64,000 bases of DNA from Pedobacter chitinilyticus (GTDB lineage: Bacteria; Bacteroidota; Bacteroidia; Sphingobacteriales; Sphingobacteriaceae): positions 1,503,502-1,567,501 of the forward strand of contig NZ_QMHN01000001.1 in the NCBI RefSeq assembly GCF_003313385.1, given 5' to 3'. The notes beneath the pieces are model-generated. The model saw only the letters and a list, made by a program, of their open reading frames with translations, had not been told where the DNA came from and ran no database searches. Below are positions 59,278 through 64,000 of this stretch, in pieces. Numbering within the stretch: position 1 is the stretch's first letter; each line of letters starts with the position of its first letter. A program made the translations under genes and the position numbers.

Positions 59278-59751
59278 CTACCTTATCCTTTGCATGGGGA
59301 ATGTTTGCTTACGTTGCTGTCCATTTTTCACACCAGAGATTTCGGCAACTAGACGGTCGTTGTCAATCTTGGTATAACTAATTATCTGAGGAAAATCGTG
59401 TTGAGGGTTTTCAAAAATCAAAGTCGTATCTGAAATCGTTTTTAAAGTAAAACGGACTGGTTGGCCACCATTTTGATTTGTGACGATAGGGATGTAAAAT
59501 AATCCACCTTTTTCCTCTACCAAAAGTACACTTTCAAAAACCATTGTATCTCTCTCCTTCAACGCATAACTTTTTGCAAACAGTTCTTTATCGTTTACTT
59601 TGGCCCAAGTTTCGTAAATACTACCTCTAGAAGTTTTGTTTTCCCAAGTTCCAATTAGCCACGTTGCTTTTTTGATGGAATCCCTTATAGGCATCGCCCA
59701 ACTACAGAAAACCACAATTACAATCACTACAAAAAACAATCTCGTTTTCAT
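59278..59751 (-). CDS. DUF6265 family exported protein
   Basis: A 157-residue protein from the ATG at 59751; a GTG at 59754 overlaps the stop of the VOC gene. A membrane/signal segment (1-20) precedes the beta-barrel-like DUF6265 region with WLIGTWENKTSRGSIYETW near 30-50 and FENPQHDFPQIISYTKIDNDRLVAEISGV near 110-140. The family is often next to VOC proteins, but its molecular role is unknown. It begins 3 bp after the VOC stop. Confidence 0.82.
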   Translation of the reverse strand: MKTRLFFVVIVIVVFCSWAMPIRDSIKKATWLIGTWENKTSRGSIYETWAKVNDKELFAKSYALKERDTMVFESVLLVEEKGGLFYIPIVTNQNGGQPVRFTLKTISDTTLIFENPQHDFPQIISYTKIDNDRLVAEISGVKNGQQRKQTFPMQRIR

Positions 59752-59754
59752 CAC

Positions 59755-60243
59755 CTAATATGCTGAATGTAAACCTAATTTATTTCCCTCTGTATCCATA
59801 AACAAGGCAAAGAATCCCATTTCAGGACTAATTGCTGTTTTTGGTAGAATGACTTTACCCCCATTTTTCGATATCTTATCTAAAACAGGCTTTAAATCGT
59901 TACCAGCATTTAAATAAATTAATGCGCCACTTGTAGCCGGTTGATAATCTTTCCCGCTGGCTAACACTACATTTACCGTTTCTCCATGACTTGGAAACAC
60001 ACCCATTTTTACATCATCCATTTCCATTTCTTCTATTTTTATTCCTAAAATGGATTGATAAAAGGTAACCGCTCTAGAAAAGTCGGTCACAGGAATTTCT
60101 ACAATTGAGATTAAATTTTCCATGCGATTTGCTTTTTGATTAACTGTCTTTTTATCTGATGCCGAACTGGAGCTGCTTTTATTGGTACAAGCAACAAATC
60201 CACTTACAAGCAACAGCGCAATCAGTGTTGTTTTTATTTTCAT
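59755..60243 (-). CDS. VOC (glyoxalase-like) lipoprotein
   Basis: A 162-residue VOC-superfamily protein with a lipoprotein signal: lipobox VACTN with Cys at about 19, then a Ser-rich linker and the VOC fold from about residue 42 (LISIVEIPVTDFSRAVTFYQSILG, PAISPEMGFFALFMDTEGNKLGLHSAY). Most VOC proteins are cytoplasmic; an export signal is unusual. Another start at about 60123 would skip the lipobox and give the usual cytoplasmic length. The gene is 68 bp before the AraC gene (minus strand). Confidence 0.85.
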   Translation of the reverse strand: MKIKTTLIALLLVSGFVACTNKSSSSSASDKKTVNQKANRMENLISIVEIPVTDFSRAVTFYQSILGIKIEEMEMDDVKMGVFPSHGETVNVVLASGKDYQPATSGALIYLNAGNDLKPVLDKISKNGGKVILPKTAISPEMGFFALFMDTEGNKLGLHSAY

Positions 60244-60310
60244 TCGTTTTTAATTTGATCAAGCAAAACTAAGGTGCCCGATTAAATCAAAATTGGATGA
60301 ATGCGACAGT

Positions 60311-61132
60311 TTAATCTTTGGTGTAAAACATGGAAGAAAGCTGCATTTTATCACTTTCTAAAAAGTCTTTAGGGTTAAGACCTGTAAGTTCCTTAAAATC
60401 TCTGTTAAAATGCGCCTGGTCATAGTATTCACTATCATAGGCGATACGGGTAAGGTTTTCTGTTTTTTGATTAAGCAATAGTTTCAACGCAGCTTGCAGC
60501 CTAATAACTTTTCCTAATTGCTTTGGGCTTAAACCCACTTGCTTAAAGAATTTTCTTTCCAACTGTCTTCTTTTAGACAGATCATCTTTAACAATATCAT
60601 TAATAGCCGTATTTCCTTTAGTTAATAATAATGCTTCAATAGTTGTTTTCACTACCTGATCAATCGTCGCTTTTTCATTAAACTTTTTTAAAAGAAAAGC
60701 TTCAACAACGGCTATTCGTTCTTCATCATCCACCGCTCGAATAATCTCTTGTTCTAATTTTTCAGCAAGTGTTTCACCAAATAGTTGCAGGATAGGTGTT
60801 TCTTTATCTGCCAGGTTTTTGATAGGCGTATTTACAAAGTTGGCGAAACCGAAAGGGTAAAATCTGACTGCAAAACAGCGGACATAACCAGTAGGCTGAA
60901 TAATAAATGGTTCTGTAATTTGACCAACCACCATTGCTCGGGGTTGTATGATAAATTCATCTTCGGAAAGGTATCTTTTGATATTGTCTCCTAAAATAAA
61001 AATCATTTCTAGGCAACCATCGGGTACAATGCGTTGTTTTGCGGCTTGAGGTTCCAATGGAACTTCCAAAGTCCAATAACATTTAACTACCGAAGCCAAG
61101 TCGGCATGTGGTTCAAATGTTTGATAGATCAC
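60311..61132 (-). CDS. AraC-family transcriptional regulator
   Basis: A 273-residue regulator with an N-terminal DUF6597-like cupin segment (MIYQTFEPHADLASVVKCYWTLEVPL, PDGCLEMIFILGDN, GYVRCFAVRFYPFGFANF) and a C-terminal AraC double HTH at about 170-265 (KRRQLERKFFKQVGLSPKQLGKVIRLQAALKLL, RIAYDSEYYDQAHFNRDFKELTGLNPKDF). The start is a GTG at 61132 because a stop codon lies 6 bp upstream and no ATG is available. It is divergent from the DUF6624 gene and upstream of the VOC gene. Confidence 0.93.
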   Translation of the reverse strand: MIYQTFEPHADLASVVKCYWTLEVPLEPQAAKQRIVPDGCLEMIFILGDNIKRYLSEDEFIIQPRAMVVGQITEPFIIQPTGYVRCFAVRFYPFGFANFVNTPIKNLADKETPILQLFGETLAEKLEQEIIRAVDDEERIAVVEAFLLKKFNEKATIDQVVKTTIEALLLTKGNTAINDIVKDDLSKRRQLERKFFKQVGLSPKQLGKVIRLQAALKLLLNQKTENLTRIAYDSEYYDQAHFNRDFKELTGLNPKDFLESDKMQLSSMFYTKD

Positions 61133-61275
61133 TGATTACTTATTTTTCTTTGTTGATTGATTATGTCCTTGTTATTACTCATCTCACTAACCCGTTTTAA
61201 ATTAAAGATAGGAATTTTTATCGCTTAGCGATTTACAAGATAATGTTGTAAATTTCAAGCTTTAGCAGCAACAAA

Positions 61276-61827
61276 ATGAATAAATCTATCGCCAACGAAA
61301 TAATAGAAATGGCTCGTTATGATTTACAGGTACGAGAAGAACTTTTAAAAGCAGGAAAACTATCACCAGGTTACAATCCCGATATGGAACGCGTTCATCT
61401 GAAAAATGCAGCACGATTGGATGAGATCATCAATACCATAGGTTATCCCACACCATCAAAAGTTGGTAAAGAAGCTAGCGAAGCCGCATGGTTGATTGTA
61501 CAACACGCCATTAGCAAACCTGCATTGATGAAAAAATGCTATGCGCTATTGTCAGAAGCTTCAGGTGATGTCAATCCGCAAAATCTTGCTTACCTGCACG
61601 ACAGAATCTGTTATTTTGAAGGTAGGCCGCAAAAGTTCGGCACCCAGTTTGATGACCGAGGATTGTATCCTGTAGAAGATAAGGACGAAACCATACGGCT
61701 AAGGAAAGCATTACAATTGAGCACACATGATGAGGCCTTAATTATTGAAGCCAAAAACACACAAATAGATCTACATCCACACAATGAAGATTTTAACCTG
61801 TGGCGCAAGAAAGTTGGGTGGATCTAA
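61276..61827 (+). CDS. DUF6624-like hypothetical protein
   Basis: A 183-residue cytoplasmic protein recalling DUF6624: segments EASEAAWLIVQHAISKP near 95, NLAYLHDRICYFEGRPQKFGTQFDDRG near 130-155. Family role unknown. Codon use and a good start support a real gene. It is convergent with the CoiA-like gene, with a 17-bp gap. Confidence 0.75.
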   Translation: MNKSIANEIIEMARYDLQVREELLKAGKLSPGYNPDMERVHLKNAARLDEIINTIGYPTPSKVGKEASEAAWLIVQHAISKPALMKKCYALLSEASGDVNPQNLAYLHDRICYFEGRPQKFGTQFDDRGLYPVEDKDETIRLRKALQLSTHDEALIIEAKNTQIDLHPHNEDFNLWRKKVGWI

Positions 61828-61844
61828 TAGAATAACAGCACAAG

Positions 61845-62480
61845 CTAACCCAAATAAGCTGCAATAAAATCCTTTCTGGGAATCATTTCCAAATAAGCAT
61901 AAGCACCCGAAAGTTGGGGACGTTGTTTCAATCGATATAAGAAATAACCACCAAGATCAAAAATCATTGGACATTTAGCCTCGTACCAAACCTTGTGCGG
62001 ATGTTTCCAAATAAAAGAGAAATAATGAGAAGTAAGCTTCAATCCAAATAATTCTGGATGACCAAGCGTAAGCAAACGGGGCTTGCCCCTTTCCAAATCT
62101 GCTTTACGAAACAAGGTGAGATTGGCCGTATGGGAAAATTCATAAGCTGCCAATCGATGATCATCTACGTCTGGCAGATGCTTTAGCACTTTAAACCCTT
62201 TAAACTTCTTTCCGTTTACCACCCATACTAGGTTAGGATAAAATGCCTCCCTACTTTGCAGTTCTTCTAGTGAAATTGGCGAATGTTGAAACTCGATAGT
62301 AGTACCACAAGGCGTATGCACATCTGCACGATGATGGCAGCTCTGTTCCTCACTGTAGAAGGTTTTTTCACGGAAGGAAGATGGAAAAGCAGCTTTCCAT
62401 TCACGATGCCAAACACTCTCTCCGAAGGCATTCATTTTTTCCCCAGCCACTACTTCCTTTTCTACGATTGACTTAGCCAT
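61845..62480 (-). CDS. CoiA-like competence/nuclease-domain protein
   Basis: A 211-residue protein containing the CoiA/PD-(D/E)XK-like core near 45-90: CHHRADVHTPCGTTIEFQHSPISLEELQSREAFYPNLVWVVNGKKF. The Asp and Glu of RAD and IEFQ fit the nuclease-type active site of CoiA-related proteins. The length is shorter than Streptococcus CoiA (about 320), and the C-terminus differs. No other competence gene is near. A function in DNA processing is inferred; nuclease activity is not shown. Confidence 0.7.
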   Translation of the reverse strand: MAKSIVEKEVVAGEKMNAFGESVWHREWKAAFPSSFREKTFYSEEQSCHHRADVHTPCGTTIEFQHSPISLEELQSREAFYPNLVWVVNGKKFKGFKVLKHLPDVDDHRLAAYEFSHTANLTLFRKADLERGKPRLLTLGHPELFGLKLTSHYFSFIWKHPHKVWYEAKCPMIFDLGGYFLYRLKQRPQLSGAYAYLEMIPRKDFIAAYLG

Positions 62481-62609
62481 GAAACAAAACTAATAATCTC
62501 CATCCTGGTTTAAAAAATATTCTTATAAGTTTTAATATATGAGTATGGATGTGTAACTTGAACACAAAATACGCTCACAATCAAAACATTGCATTCAAAT
62601 GAATGAATA

Positions 62610-62631
62610 GAGCGTACTTATTTATACGCTC
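62610..62631. promoter_or_regulatory. small inverted repeat in adhesin leader
   Basis: GAGCGTA (62610-62616) and TACGCTC (62625-62631) with an 8-nt AT loop lie about 130 bp upstream of the adhesin ATG; ACGCTC also occurs near 62569. It may be an operator or leader hairpin. Confidence 0.3.
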
Positions 62632-62758
62632 AAATGCAGAAAAAGCTCATTCCCGCTTGTCTTTTAGAAATCATTTCGTTTCAAGTAAATCCCTGTTTAC
62701 TGCATTTGGATACTTTACACTGTTCATTTAACCAAATATCACATTCTAAATTAATCAC

Positions 62759-64000
62759 ATGAAGCATCTCTATTTTTCATTAAAAATTCTAACGGTCGTC
62801 TTTATAGCAACTTTGCTCCTAGCAGGACAAGGAGCAAAGGCCCAAACTTTAGCCAGAGGCGATATTGCTTTTGTTAGGGTTAACGAATCGACCATTGATG
62901 GGTTTTCCTTCGTGGCACTGGTCGCCATTCCAGCAGGGACTCAAATATACTTTACCGACAATAGCTGGGGTAATACTGGATGGACTAACGCTGAAGCTCA
63001 TTTCTTATACACCGCTCCAGCAGCAGGACTGAATCCTGGAACAGTAGTACATTGCGACGAAACAAGTGCTAATACATTTACCGTGACAGGTGGTGGAGGT
63101 ACCTTGATATTCCAAGATACAGGTACTGGGGGATTTAGTATCGCTGGAGGTGATCAAATCATCGCTTACCAAAGCACTACAGGAGTAAAACCTGCTGTAC
63201 CTAACTTCATTGCAGCCATCAATACAGATGATGGTGGCGGAGTTCAGATGTCTACCCCTCCTTACACTGTCTATGCAAACGACGCTACGGGCTGGGTAAC
63301 TGATGCAAACTGGGCACTGTCTAGTGGCAGTTCTTCCCAAGGATCAACATTACCTAATGATCTTACTAATGGGACAGATGCAGTTGGCATGTTTCCACAA
63401 TCAGGAGCTTATGTGAATAGTGAACAAGACAATATGCGTTATGATTGTAGCAAGGGAACAAATGGAACTAAAGCAGCGTTACTAGCGTTGATTAACAATC
63501 GTGCAAATTGGGTATTTAATGCAACTACTGATTTTCCTTCTAATACGGTATGTTCATTTACTGTAAGTAGTAGTGCGCCTACCATTACTAGCAACCCTTC
63601 TAATCGAACTATTTGCCTAAATGGTACTACGACTATGAGTGTTGTAGCTACTGGCTCACCTATCTACAAATGGCAAGTAAATACTGGCAGTGGTTTTACA
63701 GATATCACTGGAGCACCGTATTCCAATTTCACCACCAATACGTTAACCATTAGTAGTGCTACTGCTGCAATGAGTGGCTATCAATATCAATGTGTAGTGA
63801 CTAACGTTGGCGGCAATGCCACTTCTGGCATCGCCACGCTTACAGTTAATTCGGTCATAGGAACAATTTCCAAAACAGATGTCTCCTGCAACGGCGGTGG
63901 TAATGGAACAGCTACCGTGGTCGCATCGGGAGGTACCACGCCATATACTTATTCATGGGCGCCTTCGGGTGGTACCAATGCTACGGCAACTGGTCTTACA
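62759..64000 (+). CDS. large secreted SprB-repeat/Ig-like surface protein, 3' end outside window
   Basis: Reading from the ATG at 62759, 414 codons are open to the window edge with no stop, so this is the start of a long gene. A signal peptide (about 1-28, AKAQT) is followed by a beta-rich N-terminal domain (DIAFVRVNESTIDGFSFVAL, GTQIYFTDNSWGN) resembling lamin-tail-like repeats, an Ig-like domain around 280-360 (YKWQVNTGSG, YQYQCVVTN), and a SprB-type repeat (ISKTDVSCNGGGNGTATVVA, YSWAPSGGTNATATGLT) near the end. Such proteins are secreted by the type IX system and used for gliding or adhesion. Confidence 0.85.
   Translation, partial: MKHLYFSLKILTVVFIATLLLAGQGAKAQTLARGDIAFVRVNESTIDGFSFVALVAIPAGTQIYFTDNSWGNTGWTNAEAHFLYTAPAAGLNPGTVVHCDETSANTFTVTGGGGTLIFQDTGTGGFSIAGGDQIIAYQSTTGVKPAVPNFIAAINTDDGGGVQMSTPPYTVYANDATGWVTDANWALSSGSSSQGSTLPNDLTNGTDAVGMFPQSGAYVNSEQDNMRYDCSKGTNGTKAALLALINNRANWVFNATTDFPSNTVCSFTVSSSAPTITSNPSNRTICLNGTTTMSVVATGSPIYKWQVNTGSGFTDITGAPYSNFTTNTLTISSATAAMSGYQYQCVVTNVGGNATSGIATLTVNSVIGTISKTDVSCNGGGNGTATVVASGGTTPYTYSWAPSGGTNATATGLT

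Overview
The window comes from a Bacteroidota chromosome, most likely a Sphingobacteriaceae member close to Pedobacter. This is inferred from tandem SusC/SusD pairs, an ECF sigma/FecR/STN-type SusC triad, LytTR and 7TM sensor systems, TAnnTTTG-like promoter elements, AT-rich spacers with typical Bacteroidota intergenic hairpin repeats, and a SprB-repeat surface protein. No rRNA, tRNA, CRISPR array, phage or insertion sequence was recognised.

Layout. 1-2960 (minus): ECF sigma factor, FecR anti-sigma and the start of a SusC receptor with an STN signalling domain, which runs off the left edge. 3308-4468: a secreted esterase-like protein. 4613-10829 (minus): a compact operon for cytochrome b, thioredoxin, ApbE flavin transferase, DUF4266 lipoprotein, DUF3570 protein, an OmpR/histidine kinase pair and a VIT/CCC1 transporter, probably an extracytoplasmic flavin/electron-transfer module. 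11218-19569: a stress and sugar cluster with cold shock protein, holin-like and YihY membrane proteins, GH13 amylase, SemiSWEET, large catalase with an ankyrin partner, and CinA. 19677-29373: a signalling region with a PAS kinase, two response-regulator/DUF892-like pairs in inverted orientation around an AI-2E transporter and two repeat arrays, a PAS-AraC regulator divergent from a BLUF photoreceptor, and a 7TM kinase/NarL pair. 29494-32133: a FISUMP lipoprotein-like gene and two small enzymes or ligand-binding proteins.

32764-46281 (minus) is a polysaccharide utilisation locus: SusC-SusD-SusC-SusD, an HGSNAT-like acyltransferase, a GH18 chitinase-like enzyme and a secreted beta-helix protein. 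Its upstream region (46282-48250) has a promoter-like element, a LacI-type palindrome and two tandem-repeat arrays of 43 and 169 bp period. 48251-64000 is mixed: Na+/H+ antiporter, TPR kinase, DUF1905 protein, LytS/LytTR pair, PAP2 phosphatase, MarR with a membrane protein, LysR with a YeiH exporter, an AraC/VOC/DUF6265 group, a DUF6624 protein, a CoiA-like nuclease, and the first 414 codons of a large secreted SprB-type adhesin cut by the right edge.

The strongest candidates for little-described biology are the flavinylation operon and its DUF4266 substrate candidate, the duplicated regulator/degenerate-ferritin pair, the BLUF protein with an internal 8-residue duplication over its flavin-contact loop, and the three tandem-repeat arrays. 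Function calls are from motifs read by eye; no database search was possible.
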